Assembly (NCBI RefSeq): GCF_022369515.1
Contig: NZ_CP059724.1
Span: forward strand, 6,510,001 to 6,574,000
Origin: Paenibacillus sp. 19GGS1-52
GTDB taxonomy: Bacteria; Bacillota; Bacilli; Paenibacillales; Paenibacillaceae
Direction of reading: 5' to 3'
DNA: 64,000 bases
In this document: piece by piece, positions 1-9,703 of the stretch
Numbering within the stretch: position 1 is the stretch's first letter
How the letters are laid out: each line of letters starts with the position of its first letter
The notes under the pieces: model-generated
Seen by the model: the letters and a program-made list of their open reading frames with translations, nothing else
Told to the model about the DNA's origin: nothing
The model's database searches: none
Position numbers and translations under genes: made by a program

Positions 1-319
1 CGCCTGGCTCCACTCCCTGACTCAAACATAACGATTCATCCCAGGACAACAGCAGTTCAAAAGCATCCTGAGGCACCAATGCCAATCCTTCAAGCGTTCG
101 CCCAGGCAGCACACGCCGCACCGGTTTTCCTTCTACAGGAGGAACCGGATATTTCACTTCCGCCAAACGCAGCGCAGCACCCGTAAAAGGACGCAAGCCT
201 CCCCGTAGCTCCAGCCTCTTGACCACACGGGTCCAGGCATCTACCTTCGGCTCTGAAGTTTCGCCGGAGAAGCAGAATAATACGTCCCCTAACCATATTG
301 CATACAGATGCTTTGTCAT
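1..319 (-). CDS. Partial CDS, N-terminal 106 residues, probable SNF2-family helicase
   Basis: The minus-strand frame is open from an ATG at 319 to the window edge and begins MTKHLYAIWLGDVLFCFSGE. A good ribosome binding site (AGGAGAT) lies just before the ATG. No catalytic motif is inside the window because the rest of the gene lies to the left. The short N-terminal region resembles, from memory, the start of Paenibacillus SNF2-type DEAD/DEAH helicases; this is inference and the family name is tentative. The frame itself is well supported, with no stop in 106 codons and codon use like its neighbours. Nothing about its operon can be said from this end. Confidence 0.5.
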   Translation of the reverse strand, partial: MTKHLYAIWLGDVLFCFSGETSEPKVDAWTRVVKRLELRGGLRPFTGAALRLAEVKYPVPPVEGKPVRRVLPGRTLEGLALVPQDAFELLLSWDESLCLSQGVEPG

Positions 320-347
320 CGGTGATCTCCTGTCTTTTAAGCAAGTA

Positions 348-500
348 AGAAGAAATGGCTTTGCCGTCCTTTCATGGACGGCATTCGTTTCTTCGAGAAA
401 TATAAGGATAAATTATCATGTGAAGCATATAACTTCTTATCTTTTAAGAAGAAATGACCTTGCCGTCCCTAATGGACGGCATTCGTCAAATACATTTTGA
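348..500. repeat. Intergenic GACGGC hairpin repeats, copies A and B
   Basis: Two head-to-tail copies of a palindromic repeat fill much of the gap between the helicase start and the gene at 727. Copy A (348-447) has an inner stem GCCGTCC/GGACGGC and an outer stem GAAGAAA/TTTCTTC. Copy B (448-490) keeps the inner stem only. A third, fuller copy lies at 1421-1520. The rest of 491-700 is AT-rich with no gene seen. Confidence 0.8.
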
Positions 501-726
501 AGCTATCTATAAATGAAACGGACGTCCTAGAAACCAATGCAGCACTTGGACGCTCCTATATTTCCAAATGGATTTATCTTCATCTCTTCATCTTATACGA
601 AAAAGCCCTGATTTAAAAACGTTTCTGCACATTTTCTGTAGATTTTAGAAGAAAAAAAAGCGATTCCCTAGAGTTAGGCCTCAATCCTATGCTATAATTG
701 AGAAAATTTTACAGGTGGTGTGATTA

Positions 727-1401
727 ATGAAGCAAGAAACGCCCATCATTAAAAGCAAACATTCCTTAGTTATCGCACTGACGCTTCTTACCGTAATGAT
801 TGTATTTAGCATCCGATACCCGGAGCCTGATACTCTGCTCGATGCTCTGTTGCGTTCCTTAGGCATCCCATTATATTCACGACCGGCTTCTGAAACCGGA
901 TTTCACATCTCAGGTATCTTCCTGACTGTTCTATTTATCTTTGCCCTTTTCTATTTAAATAAAGCAATCTCTAGACATCGGCTTGTACTCTTTTTTGCTG
1001 CTTTTATATGTTTAAGCAGTGCTCCAGGCTGGCTAGTTATCGGTTATCAGCATTATTTTGCATCCGGCATCTATGCGGTGGAGCTTGACCCACATCAGGT
1101 TAGTTGTAACTATGTATGGATTGAGCAGCAGTTTAGCGGCAACTGTCAGTTATCCATCAAGAACCACAGCAAGGATACAATAACAGTTCAGGCTGTATTG
1201 GAACTCCCGCTTGCCTCCTATCACCCCGTAGCTCAAGAGTCCATCCTACTATCTGACCTTGTACTGCAGCCTCGTACAGACAATTCATTTCATAAGGAGT
1301 TCAAGCTTGCCTTAACAAGCAAAGAAACATTTAGTGGGCAGATGAAGGGAACATTTAAGATCACCCTCAGTGACGGACAGCATGTCAGGGCTTGGAAATA
1401 A
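727..1401 (+). CDS. Hypothetical membrane protein
   Basis: A 224-residue protein of unknown function. It has about three hydrophobic segments, near residues 13-30, 61-79 and 85-105, followed by a soluble C-terminal domain of about 120 residues that probably lies outside the membrane and looks beta-rich. The ATG is preceded by AGGTGGTG. The gene stands alone between two groups of hairpin repeats. I recognise no family, and the context gives no hint of its role. Confidence 0.75.
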   Translation: MKQETPIIKSKHSLVIALTLLTVMIVFSIRYPEPDTLLDALLRSLGIPLYSRPASETGFHISGIFLTVLFIFALFYLNKAISRHRLVLFFAAFICLSSAPGWLVIGYQHYFASGIYAVELDPHQVSCNYVWIEQQFSGNCQLSIKNHSKDTITVQAVLELPLASYHPVAQESILLSDLVLQPRTDNSFHKEFKLALTSKETFSGQMKGTFKITLSDGQHVRAWK

Positions 1402-1420
1402 TCCTAAAGTAAGCGCGAGA

Positions 1421-1520
1421 AGAAGAAACGGCTTTGCCGTCCTTATATGGACGGCACCCGTTTCTTCGAGAAATAGAAGGATACATTCTTGCGTGAAACT
1501 TATAAATTCTTATATTTGAA
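1421..1520. repeat. Intergenic GACGGC hairpin repeat, copy C
   Basis: This copy closely matches copy A at 348 along about 100 bases. The outer stem is GAAGAAACGG (1422-1431) paired with CCGTTTCTTC (1458-1467) and the inner stem is GCCGTCC/GGACGGC. It lies between two convergent genes, so it could also act as a transcription stop. Confidence 0.75.
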
Positions 1521-1570
1521 AGAAAAGAGCGGCCCTTTTGCAGGACAGCCCTTTCCCCCAGCATATTGAA

Positions 1571-4021
1571 TTAGTCCTTCACCGCACTAATCATGAACTC
1601 TCCACCCTCGGGAGCGTCGCCTACCTGCACAATAATTCCACCCTTGTTCCCCTTTCGTACCCATCCTTCGCGGCCAGCCTCCAGTTGCTCCATGCTTAGC
1701 TGTGTAAGTCCGCTTACAGCAGCTATTGTAAAGAACGGATAACAGAGAGCAAACCGCAACACCTCTCTATGCGGCTCATAATCACGAAGCGGATAGGACC
1801 AGCTCAGACTCAGACTTTCTTCCTCACCCATTGCTTTCACAGCCAGCTCAGAGTAACGACCTCTCCTATAGCCAAAGCTGTGCCCGTCATCCTCATACAA
1901 GGTAAAGGTAGCGTTGAAACCTACCTCAGCCTTCGCTCCATAAAGATGGATAATGACCAGCTCACCCGTCTCTTCCAGCGCATATTGCTTCAGCATACCT
2001 TCCGCTATAAAGCTGCCAGCCTTAATGTACATAGGCATAATATGTAGCGGTGCTGCAGCCAGGATGTGACGTCCTCCTTCATTAACTGCTCCATCCCAGT
2101 AATCAATCCATTGTCCCTCTGGCAAATAGACGGAACGGTGATCGGTGTCCGGGCGGTATACGGGTGCAATCAACACAGATTCACCCAGTAAGAACTGGTC
2201 ACACAGATTACTCACATGCGGGTCGCGTGGATACTCCAGCACGAGCGGACGGATCACTGGCATTCCAGTCTGCTCCGCCTCATGAAACAGGTTGTACAAA
2301 TGTGGCATCCAGCGGTAACGAAGACCGATGAATTCACGCAGGATTCCTTCGACCTCTTCTCCAAAGGACCAAGGCTCCTGACGCATCGTACCGATTGAGG
2401 AGTGATTGCGGCAATACGGGAAAAAGACACCCATTTGTGTCCAGCGTACCAACAATTGTGCTGAGGTATGGTGGGCAAAGCCGCCGATATCCGGCCCTGA
2501 AAAAGCTAATCCCGACAACCCCATATTGAGCACCATCGGGATGGCCATCGCCATATGCTCCCAGAAGCTGCGGTTATCTCCTGTCCATACAGCTGCATAA
2601 CGTTGAATCCCCGCATATCCGGCTCTTGTCAGTACAAAAGGACGTTCACCCTGCAAATGCTCTGCCAAGCCCTCATAGGTGGCCTTGGACATCATCATGC
2701 CATAAAGATTATGATATTCTTCGTGTGTTACCGGACGGCCATTGTTAAAGTGCATCACATCCAGATCCATTGTTTTAGTATCGTTAAATACAGCTGGCTC
2801 ATTCATATCATTCCAGATTCCCTGAATCCCAAGGTCCGTATAATATTTATGGAGATCGCCCCACCATTCAGAGGTTCGGCTATCACTGAAGTCAGGAAAA
2901 GCGCTAATTCCCGGCCATACCTCGCCAAAGAATATATCCCCCTCCAGCCTGCGGCAAAAATGCTTATCCAGCACACCTTCCTTGTACACCTCGTAATTGG
3001 GATCTTTTTTCACTCCCGGGTCCACAATCGGCACAATTCGCACCCCAAGCTCCAGCAGCTCAGCCATCATCTTCGCCGGCTCTGGAAAGTTAACAGGATC
3101 AAACGTAAATACCCGGTATTCGTCCATATAGTGTATGTCGAGATAAATAACATCGCAGGGAATTCGCTTCTCGCGGAAGGTTCGCGCCAGCTGCAAGACT
3201 TCTTGCTGGTTCATATAACTGTAACGTGACTGATGATAACCTATGGCCCATTTTGGCGGAAGAGCGATCCGTCCGGTTAGTGAGGTATATCGTTTCACAA
3301 CATCCTTCATTTCGGGTCCATTGATAAAATAAATATCCAAAGCCCCGGTAGCGCAGCCAATCGTAAAGGCCACCCCATGGGAACGCATATCAAACTCACT
3401 GCGGCCCGAGTTATCCAGAAACAGTCCGTAGGCGAGCTCGTCATGCATATGAATGAGCAGCGGAATCGACTCATAGAGGGCTTCAATTTCCGGTAGATGC
3501 GGTGCGAATACATCGGTATTCCAGTTCGTATAGTGTTCCCCGCGCTTATCGAGAAAGCTCGATTTCTCACCCAATCCATAAAAATGCGAATCTGGCTGCA
3601 TATCGTATTCAGCATGATTAGCACCACGCGGATTCCAGCTAGCCAGGTTCTGCTGCATAATAACCCGCCCCTGGATATTCTCCACCCGGATAATGAATGA
3701 TTTCTTCTCCAGAAACAGAGTGATCGCACTGGTCGTGAAGATCAGTTGCTCCTCCGTCTCCTCCACCGGGAATAAATGCGGAACACAGCTCTCAGCCAGC
3801 ACTGCTGCTGTCGTTGTTAAATCAGGCACCTGATCACGAAATACCTTCATTCGGAACATGTCATCACTCAAAAAAATAAATACAATGCCGCCGCACTCCC
3901 CCCGGCAGATATAGATATTCTCTGAACGTTCCCAAGAAACTATACTGCCAGGGGTATTCCAAGTTTCCTTTATTACCATCGGACCCATTTTCTCGGGACG
4001 AATCGCTTCGCTGCTCTCCAT
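1571..4021 (-). CDS. Glycoside hydrolase family 31 alpha-glucosidase
   Basis: An 816-residue GH31 enzyme, expected to release glucose (or a related sugar) from alpha-linked oligosaccharides by a retaining mechanism. The signature IWNDMNEPAVF is present, with Asp405 as the predicted nucleophile, and WTGDN supplies Asp482 as the acid/base. An N-terminal beta domain (about 1-250) precedes the barrel and beta-sandwich domains follow it. No signal peptide is seen, so it is probably cytoplasmic and acts on imported oligosaccharides. The ATG has a purine-rich GGGGGGAAGG site. It is monocistronic. Exact linkage preference cannot be read from the sequence. Confidence 0.93.
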   Translation of the reverse strand: MESSEAIRPEKMGPMVIKETWNTPGSIVSWERSENIYICRGECGGIVFIFLSDDMFRMKVFRDQVPDLTTTAAVLAESCVPHLFPVEETEEQLIFTTSAITLFLEKKSFIIRVENIQGRVIMQQNLASWNPRGANHAEYDMQPDSHFYGLGEKSSFLDKRGEHYTNWNTDVFAPHLPEIEALYESIPLLIHMHDELAYGLFLDNSGRSEFDMRSHGVAFTIGCATGALDIYFINGPEMKDVVKRYTSLTGRIALPPKWAIGYHQSRYSYMNQQEVLQLARTFREKRIPCDVIYLDIHYMDEYRVFTFDPVNFPEPAKMMAELLELGVRIVPIVDPGVKKDPNYEVYKEGVLDKHFCRRLEGDIFFGEVWPGISAFPDFSDSRTSEWWGDLHKYYTDLGIQGIWNDMNEPAVFNDTKTMDLDVMHFNNGRPVTHEEYHNLYGMMMSKATYEGLAEHLQGERPFVLTRAGYAGIQRYAAVWTGDNRSFWEHMAMAIPMVLNMGLSGLAFSGPDIGGFAHHTSAQLLVRWTQMGVFFPYCRNHSSIGTMRQEPWSFGEEVEGILREFIGLRYRWMPHLYNLFHEAEQTGMPVIRPLVLEYPRDPHVSNLCDQFLLGESVLIAPVYRPDTDHRSVYLPEGQWIDYWDGAVNEGGRHILAAAPLHIMPMYIKAGSFIAEGMLKQYALEETGELVIIHLYGAKAEVGFNATFTLYEDDGHSFGYRRGRYSELAVKAMGEEESLSLSWSYPLRDYEPHREVLRFALCYPFFTIAAVSGLTQLSMEQLEAGREGWVRKGNKGGIIVQVGDAPEGGEFMISAVKD

Positions 4022-4192
4022 TAACCTTCCCCCCTTTGGCTTTAACCGTTGCTAATATTACATATTACCCTGCAGCGTAGGTAACCTATCCCTAAGGTTT
4101 ATGACCTGTAAGTCATTTATTTGCAAAAATAGTCTTAAGTCACACCAAAGCGGGTATATTCTATATATGACTACGCTTAAGGAGTGAATGAT

Positions 4193-4951
4193 GTGAGCCG
4201 CACTAATCCTTTTAAATGGTGGAATCTGCTGTTCTTTCTCGCCATGATTGTTGTAAATGTACTCTCAGTAACCCTACCTTTGGGTGGGAATAACACCGCT
4301 GAAATTTCGGACATGTATTATACTTATTTAACACCTGCCGGATACGCTTTTTCGATCTGGTCACTGATCTATCTACTCTTGGCCGGGTTTGTCATTTATC
4401 AATTCCGTCCAGCAACCGGTTCCAGGAATTCAGTAGAGTCGATCGGCATCTGGTTTATCCTCAGCTGTATCTTTAATATGAGCTGGCTCTTCCTTTGGCA
4501 GTATTTGTACATCGAGCTGTCGTTGATTGCCATGATATTAATGCTGTTAACACTTATTATGATCTATCAGATTTCACGACATATCCTAAATCCTACCCGA
4601 GGTGAGAAATGGCTAATTCGCTTACCCTTCAGCATCTATTTAGGCTGGATTTCTGTAGCCACTATCGTTAACGTCAGTGTGGTTTTGGAGAAAAATAATT
4701 GGGACGGCTTCGGCCTTAGTGATCCCACCTGGGCTGTTATAATGCTCTGTGTAGGCACCTTGCTTGCAGTGGCAGTCAGCTACCCTCATCGGGATAGCGT
4801 CTATCCACTGGTATTCGTGTGGGCTTACATTGCCATTGCACTGGAACACAAAGATGCCAGCAATGTCTATATAACCGGTCTAGTAGCCGCAGGACTCCTG
4901 CTTCTCTATAGCCTCTGGCTGCTCCTGACTCCACGCCGCAATAGGTACTGA
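4193..4951 (+). CDS. TspO/MBR-like (tryptophan-rich sensory) membrane protein
   Basis: A multi-spanning membrane protein of about 252 residues, rich in Trp, with the LTPAGYAFSIWSLIYLLL segment typical of TspO/MBR and related families. It is longer than classical TspO (about 160 residues), with further C-terminal helices, so it belongs to the extended bacterial relatives whose function is unknown. The GTG at 4193 is preferred because AAGGAG at 4179-4184 lies 8 bases upstream; an earlier GTG at 4184 overlaps that site. A hairpin terminator follows at 4972. Confidence 0.75.
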   Translation: MSRTNPFKWWNLLFFLAMIVVNVLSVTLPLGGNNTAEISDMYYTYLTPAGYAFSIWSLIYLLLAGFVIYQFRPATGSRNSVESIGIWFILSCIFNMSWLFLWQYLYIELSLIAMILMLLTLIMIYQISRHILNPTRGEKWLIRLPFSIYLGWISVATIVNVSVVLEKNNWDGFGLSDPTWAVIMLCVGTLLAVAVSYPHRDSVYPLVFVWAYIAIALEHKDASNVYITGLVAAGLLLLYSLWLLLTPRRNRY

Positions 4952-4971
4952 ATTTGTCTGACAAAGACACG

Positions 4972-5012
4972 CAAATAGGGAGCCGCAGCTTTATTGCTGG
5001 GGTCCCTATTTG
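4972..5012 (+). terminator. Hairpin after the TspO-like gene
   Basis: The ten-base arms CAAATAGGGA (4972-4981) and TCCCTATTTG (5003-5012) pair perfectly and follow the stop codon by about 20 bases. The T-tract is weak. Confidence 0.6.
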
Positions 5013-5068
5013 CATCCTTCATCTGCTGCTCTGCTTACTTGACTGCTTCAACAGTCAGGTGTTAAAAA

Positions 5069-5112
5069 GAAATATCCCCCGTTGCTCAACTTGCATGTTG
5101 AACCAACGGGGG
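5069..5112 (-). terminator. Rho-independent terminator of ridA
   Basis: A long GC-rich stem, CCCCCGTTGGTTCAA paired with TTGAGCAACGGGGG on the minus strand, is followed by a T-rich tail. It ends about 34 bases downstream of the ridA stop. Confidence 0.75.
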
Positions 5113-5145
5113 AAGTTATGAAGCCTATGTCTAACATCTAATATC

Positions 5146-5526
5146 TTATTTCTTGCGGGCTACCGCTTCAATTTCCACAAGTCCGTCTTTAGGCAGACGC
5201 GCAACCTCAATGGCACTGCGGGCAGGATAAGGTTCTGTAAAAAAAGTGCTGTAAACTTCGTTAACGGCAGCAAAATCATTCATATCCTTAAGGAATACCG
5301 TTGTCTTCACGACATGATCCAATGAAGCTCCAGCCTCTTCGAGGATAGCCTGAATATTGCTGAGGGCCTGACGGGTTTGCTCCTGCACGCCTTCTGTCAA
5401 TGCGCCTGTCTCCGGGTCCAGTCCTAGTTGACCTGAAGTGTATATCCAATTACCAGTAGCCACTGCCTGACTATACGGGCCGATGGCACCAGGTGCTTTT
5501 GTTGTAGCGATCTGCTTTTTACTCAT
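5146..5526 (-). CDS. ridA: RidA family reactive intermediate/imine deaminase
   Basis: A 126-residue protein starting [20 protein letters not shown], the N-terminal signature of the RidA (YjgF/YER057c/UK114) family. Members hydrolyse reactive enamine and imine intermediates such as 2-aminoacrylate made by PLP enzymes. The conserved tail ([21 protein letters not shown]) carries the Arg that binds the substrate carboxylate. The ATG at 5526 is chosen over an upstream TTG because GGGGAGG lies 8-10 bases before it. It is cytoplasmic, normally a trimer, and here has its own terminator. Confidence 0.93.
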   Translation of the reverse strand: MSKKQIATTKAPGAIGPYSQAVATGNWIYTSGQLGLDPETGALTEGVQEQTRQALSNIQAILEEAGASLDHVVKTTVFLKDMNDFAAVNEVYSTFFTEPYPARSAIEVARLPKDGLVEIEAVARKK

Positions 5527-5604
5527 ATTTCTGATCCTCCCCAAATTGTGTACATTTCTTCACTACCGACATTGTACGACTAGCGCTCCGCCAAAAGCAA
5601 CTTC

Positions 5605-6270
5605 CTAACGTTCACCAATCACGTATATAACATCATTCGTATACATATGTACACCATGGGTATCTGCAAGCGCGATATTCACCATTGCCCTGGCCACTAT
5701 TGCTGCTGGTATCCCCCGGTATTGGGCTGCCTTGCCAACCATCATGAAATCTAGTGCTTTCATCACCCTAGTAGCGATCCGCTCGCCCAATCTGAACTCC
5801 TCGCGTTTACCCAGCAGCAGGGAAGGCCGAAACAAATGCAAGCCTTGAAAACCTACAGCAATTAATCCATCCTCAGTCCGTCCCTTGGTTCGGGGGTAGA
5901 AGCTGCGCGATTTCGCATTGGCTCCCATCGAGGACACGGCCAGAAACTGCTTCACTCCATGATCTTTGGCAAGCACAGCAGCCTCCAGCGGATACTGAAG
6001 ATCCACGCGCTCGAATTCACTTTGCGAGCCAGCCTTTTTAATAGTGGTACCCAAACAACAAAAGACAGCATCCACACCCTGGAACTGCTCCTTATGTTGT
6101 GAAAGCTGCTCCCAATCCACCACGGTTTGCTTTAACTTGGGATGTTCCAGCGCCAGTGGACGCCTCACGAGCACACGGACCTCAGCCCAGCCCGCACGAC
6201 TTAGCAATTCCTCCGTAAGCGCACTACCCACCAAACCGGTGGCTCCTAGTACCATTGCTACCCTTGACAT
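5605..6270 (-). CDS. NAD(P)H-binding atypical short-chain oxidoreductase
   Basis: A 221-residue Rossmann protein of the NmrA/HTATIP2-like atypical SDR group. The nucleotide-binding GATGLVGS motif sits at residues 9-16, and VSSMGAN and YPRTKGRTE correspond to the usual active-site strand and Tyr-xxx-Lys region. The substrate is unknown. The ATG at 6270 follows AAAGGGAG at a good distance, so the upstream GTG at 6288 is not needed. It lies 20 bases after the MFS transporter stop on the same strand, so the two are probably cotranscribed. Confidence 0.85.
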   Translation of the reverse strand: MSRVAMVLGATGLVGSALTEELLSRAGWAEVRVLVRRPLALEHPKLKQTVVDWEQLSQHKEQFQGVDAVFCCLGTTIKKAGSQSEFERVDLQYPLEAAVLAKDHGVKQFLAVSSMGANAKSRSFYPRTKGRTEDGLIAVGFQGLHLFRPSLLLGKREEFRLGERIATRVMKALDFMMVGKAAQYRGIPAAIVARAMVNIALADTHGVHMYTNDVIYVIGER

Positions 6271-6290
6271 GGAAAAACTCCCTTTCACTT

Positions 6291-7565
6291 CTATTCATCT
6301 CTGAGAATACGACGACCCTGCAGCAGCACCAATGCAATCATCAGGATTCCAACGACCAACTGCATACCGTAGACTTGAGTCCAATGCGGCCAGTGCTTGA
6401 TCACTTCGTAAACCCTGCCTCCAATAAGAGGACCAAAAAAGGACGATAAACCCGTGAGCGCCGCATACATGGCCATATACATCGGACGCTCCTTCTTGGG
6501 TGTGTCTCCGATAAGAAAATTGAAAGCCAATTGGTTGAAACCGCCTACTCCGACACCAAAGACAATATGCGCTGCAAAGAGCACAAGCAGCATTGGAAGA
6601 ACGGACAACAGTCCCCAAAGTAATGAAGAAAGCGCAATAATTGGCAATGTCCAGAACAGCAGCCGCTTATTGCTGTATTTGGCATTTAGATTGCCCCAGA
6701 CATAGAAGCTCGCCATCATAAAGAGCGTCTGGGCCACATTGAGCAGTGATAGCGTTTCATAATTAATATGCAGCAGTTGCAACATGACATAGGAATATAA
6801 AGGAACAGTCACGTTCTGCAGCAGCAGCCAAGCGGCGAGGAACAAGGTCGACTTCATAAACAACTTATCATGGAGCGGCTTCTTAAACATGGGCAGAAAC
6901 TTTATCTCTTCGGATTTCTCAAAAGGAACATCTGGATAGAAGAAAAATACAACCACGTTCATCATCGAGAAAATCCACACAACAATATAAAGGATAAGAA
7001 AACCATGGCCCCCAGGATAACGGTCCAGAATAACTCCGCCACCATACAAGACCAAACTTCCCAGAGCGTTCAGAAGGGTATTCCGAATCCCAAAATAACG
7101 CCCCCGAACACGCGAGGGAACAAGATCGCTAATCACCGAACTCCACAGCACACCACTGACCGTGTTGACAATAAAAGCCGTAGTGTACAAGCCTATAAAG
7201 GCAATAACCCAATATTGATGCGGAAATATAAATGGAACAAGTCCTGTAGAACCCCAGAGCACCCTCTGCAGGCCGATAAAGGTGACCATGGCCCATTTGC
7301 GGCTTGGCAGTTTTTGAATTAGAAAGGCTACACCTATCTGCGCAATATTAACAAGGGTCGTCAGTGCCAGAACAAAACCAATCTGACTTGACGTAGCTCC
7401 TAAATATAACAAGAATCCTGTCAGGAACTGCCCTTGAAGCAGTACCTGAAAGATCGTTGCCGGGATTCCCTCAAATGTAGCTATCCGCAAATTCTTACGA
7501 TGTATTGAGGCTTTACGACTAAGCTTCGGACGGCTAGTCGACGGCCTCCTTCTCATGATGTTCAT
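6291..7565 (-). CDS. Major facilitator superfamily transporter
   Basis: A protein of about 424 residues with roughly 12 membrane segments and the MFS loop motif SDLVPSRVRGRYFGIRN between helices 4 and 5. The N-terminal tail is strongly basic (RRRPSTSRPKLSRK). The start is uncertain. ATG 7565 is the best choice, with AAGGAG about 13 bases upstream; the frame stays open further, with other Met codons up to 7646. The substrate cannot be read from the sequence, and self-resistance efflux or nutrient uptake are both possible. It is followed closely by the SDR gene. Confidence 0.85.
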   Translation of the reverse strand: MNIMRRRPSTSRPKLSRKASIHRKNLRIATFEGIPATIFQVLLQGQFLTGFLLYLGATSSQIGFVLALTTLVNIAQIGVAFLIQKLPSRKWAMVTFIGLQRVLWGSTGLVPFIFPHQYWVIAFIGLYTTAFIVNTVSGVLWSSVISDLVPSRVRGRYFGIRNTLLNALGSLVLYGGGVILDRYPGGHGFLILYIVVWIFSMMNVVVFFFYPDVPFEKSEEIKFLPMFKKPLHDKLFMKSTLFLAAWLLLQNVTVPLYSYVMLQLLHINYETLSLLNVAQTLFMMASFYVWGNLNAKYSNKRLLFWTLPIIALSSLLWGLLSVLPMLLVLFAAHIVFGVGVGGFNQLAFNFLIGDTPKKERPMYMAMYAALTGLSSFFGPLIGGRVYEVIKHWPHWTQVYGMQLVVGILMIALVLLQGRRILRDE

Positions 7566-7669
7566 ACGGACTATAACACTCCTTCGATGCGGCTTTGGCT
7601 TCATTCTACTCAGCATCACTCTTCTGTCAATACGCCAAAACCACAAAAAATGTTGGAGTCTTTATCCAC

Positions 7670-9082
7670 TTACTTTGATGTGACTTCAAGGGGTAAATAA
7701 AGAGAGAATAAGCTCCCCTTTCCTTCCACGCTCTTCAAAGTAATAAATCCACCGAGAAGTTTGGCCAAATCATTGCTGATTGACAGCCCTAGCCCAGTCC
7801 CGCCATACATTCGGCTAATTGTACTATCCGCCTGTTGAAAGGCCTCAAAAATAATCGTGTGCTTCTCTGAGGCAATCCCGATCCCACTGTCCTGCACGTC
7901 AAATACGACCCAGCGCTTGTCTACAACTCCTACTCTTTTCTCCTCTACACGAATAACCAGCGAGATGTGGCCAACCTTCGTGAATTTAAAAGCATTAGAG
8001 AGCAGATTGCGAAGAATCTGCTGTACTCGTTGCGGATCTGAAGTTAACGTTAACGGTACATCTTCATTTAGAGCAATATTAAATTCCAGCCCCTTCTGTC
8101 GGGCAATGACACTAAACTGCAATGCAAGGAGCTCCGGTACTTCACTAACATTCAATTCCTCATTTAAAATATCCAACTGCCCAGCCTCTACCTTGGATAG
8201 ATCCAGGATATCATTAATAAGCATCAGTAGATCCTCACCCGAACGATGGATAATCATTCCGTATTCAACCATCTCATCCTCACTGAGGGAGGAATCCTTT
8301 TCTTCAATTAACTGCGATAAATTAATGATACTGTTAAGTGGTGTTCTAAGCTCATGCGACATGTTCGTCAGAAACTCGGATTTATATTGAGAAGCCTTCA
8401 TTAATTGCTTCGCTCTTTCTTCCAGCACAATTTTATTCTTGTGCAGCTCCTCGGTCTGAGCAGACAACAATTTGTTTGCCCGCTGGATCTGTTCGTTGCG
8501 CATCATTTCCAGCTGGAAGTCGCGGATAATAAGTGCAAACAGCATACTAAGAATTAAACCGGCCGGGAAAGTAACCGGCATTATTTCCGTTATGTACTTT
8601 TCATCAGGTATAACGCCGAAAGCAATAATATTAAGTGCATTGACTAGATTTACGACGAGTATTATAGTGAGCCCTTTTTTCACTATAGTTAAAGAAGAAC
8701 GACGTACCCAGAAGCTGAGCGCTGCGCAGACAAACCCCAGAATGGATAAATTAAGAGTTCCTACTACCGCAGCTTCGTTAACCCCGAAGGTTAATCGAGC
8801 TAGCCCGGTGCCAACACCTATTATTATAAGAATAAAGGGTTGTGGAAAGGCCAAAGTAGAGATGATCAGCGGCACAAACCGCAAATCAAAAATCACATGC
8901 TCATCCAGTCTATAGCCAAAAAACATACTGCTCCATCCCGCGAATATCGTCAAAAGCACCCAGCAAATCTTCTTCATCTGCTCAGGTGCATTAGTGATCG
9001 TAAATTTATATATCAAATTTGCCAAATAGGCTAGGGTAACTAGTACGGCTGTATTCACGAAAAATATTTTTAGATATTCCAT
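7670..9082 (-). CDS. Membrane sensor histidine kinase with 5TM-LytS-like input domain
   Basis: A 470-residue kinase. Residues 1-190 hold about six hydrophobic segments like the 5TMR-LYT sensor of LytS/YhcK proteins. A coiled-coil linker (about 195-235) leads to a HisKA domain with phospho-acceptor His243 in SHELRTPLN and a HATPase_c domain with the N box (LRNLLSNAFKFT), DSGIGI and GTGLGLSIS. No response regulator is adjacent, so it is an orphan kinase. The ATG at 9082 is preferred because CAGGAGCG lies just upstream. The signal sensed is unknown. Confidence 0.9.
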   Translation of the reverse strand: MEYLKIFFVNTAVLVTLAYLANLIYKFTITNAPEQMKKICWVLLTIFAGWSSMFFGYRLDEHVIFDLRFVPLIISTLAFPQPFILIIIGVGTGLARLTFGVNEAAVVGTLNLSILGFVCAALSFWVRRSSLTIVKKGLTIILVVNLVNALNIIAFGVIPDEKYITEIMPVTFPAGLILSMLFALIIRDFQLEMMRNEQIQRANKLLSAQTEELHKNKIVLEERAKQLMKASQYKSEFLTNMSHELRTPLNSIINLSQLIEEKDSSLSEDEMVEYGMIIHRSGEDLLMLINDILDLSKVEAGQLDILNEELNVSEVPELLALQFSVIARQKGLEFNIALNEDVPLTLTSDPQRVQQILRNLLSNAFKFTKVGHISLVIRVEEKRVGVVDKRWVVFDVQDSGIGIASEKHTIIFEAFQQADSTISRMYGGTGLGLSISNDLAKLLGGFITLKSVEGKGSLFSLYLPLEVTSK

Positions 9083-9174
9083 AGATTCGCTCCTGTTACA
9101 CATAGTAAATTGCAATTCTTATCCACCATATTACCATAATAATAATAATTCAAATCTACAAAACTCTCGTTACA

Positions 9175-9213
9175 GAAAAAAAGCGCAAATCAGATACGAT
9201 TTGCGCTTTTTTT
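9175..9213 (-). terminator. Rho-independent terminator
   Basis: The arms AAGCGCAAAT and ATTTGCGCTT are flanked by A- and T-runs on both sides. It overlaps the 3' end of the gene at 9190-9462 and would stop transcription into the kinase gene. Confidence 0.8.
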
Positions 9214-9462
9214 CTGTAATGAGAACCAGGGTCTTATGGGATTCCAACTCCGTTTAGGTATGGCTCCCATAATGTCCCCTTGCCTCAGTGCTGCAGTATC
9301 CTCTTCAGGGCCAAAATCGGCTTCTGTCCACGTCTCAACAGCCGGAAGCATATAGTACCGGGGATGGTAGGTGCAGAACATGTCTCCTTGCTGTGTAAGC
9401 ACCCGATCAGCGTTGATTTCAATAATCTTGCCTGCCACCACATGAGATTTGTACATAGACAT
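9190..9462 (-). CDS. Hypothetical protein, 90 residues
   Basis: A small soluble protein with no motif that I recognise. The start is well supported: AAGGAGAGG precedes the ATG at 9462, with a second in-frame ATG at 9456. The last codons lie inside the terminator hairpin at 9175-9213, which is compact but workable. The N-terminal half (HVVAGKIIEINADRVLTQQG) looks like a small beta-barrel. Codon use fits the surroundings. Function unknown. Confidence 0.6.
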   Translation of the reverse strand: MSMYKSHVVAGKIIEINADRVLTQQGDMFCTYHPRYYMLPAVETWTEADFGPEEDTAALRQGDIMGAIPKRSWNPIRPWFSLQKKSANRI

Positions 9463-9703
9463 CGCCTCTCCTTAGAAATGTCATTACCCTGCCTTGAGGC
9501 TTTATGTTCAGCAATTATTAGGAGCTAAGCTCTTTATATTCTTTCTTTTATATTACCCAGCTCTATTTTGAGTGAATCTATTTCCCACATGCTTACTTTC
9601 AAGTATTAAGTCACTTTTTGTCACATAATAGTCTATAAAATTAGCTATCAATATATTTTCAAATTTGATATGATCCATATGTAAAATAATTTATCATCTT
9701 TTT

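Noticed and set aside
2555-3229. 224-codon open frame on the + strand inside the GH31 gene
   Set aside because: It is antisense to a well-supported enzyme with intact catalytic motifs and has no ribosome binding site of note.
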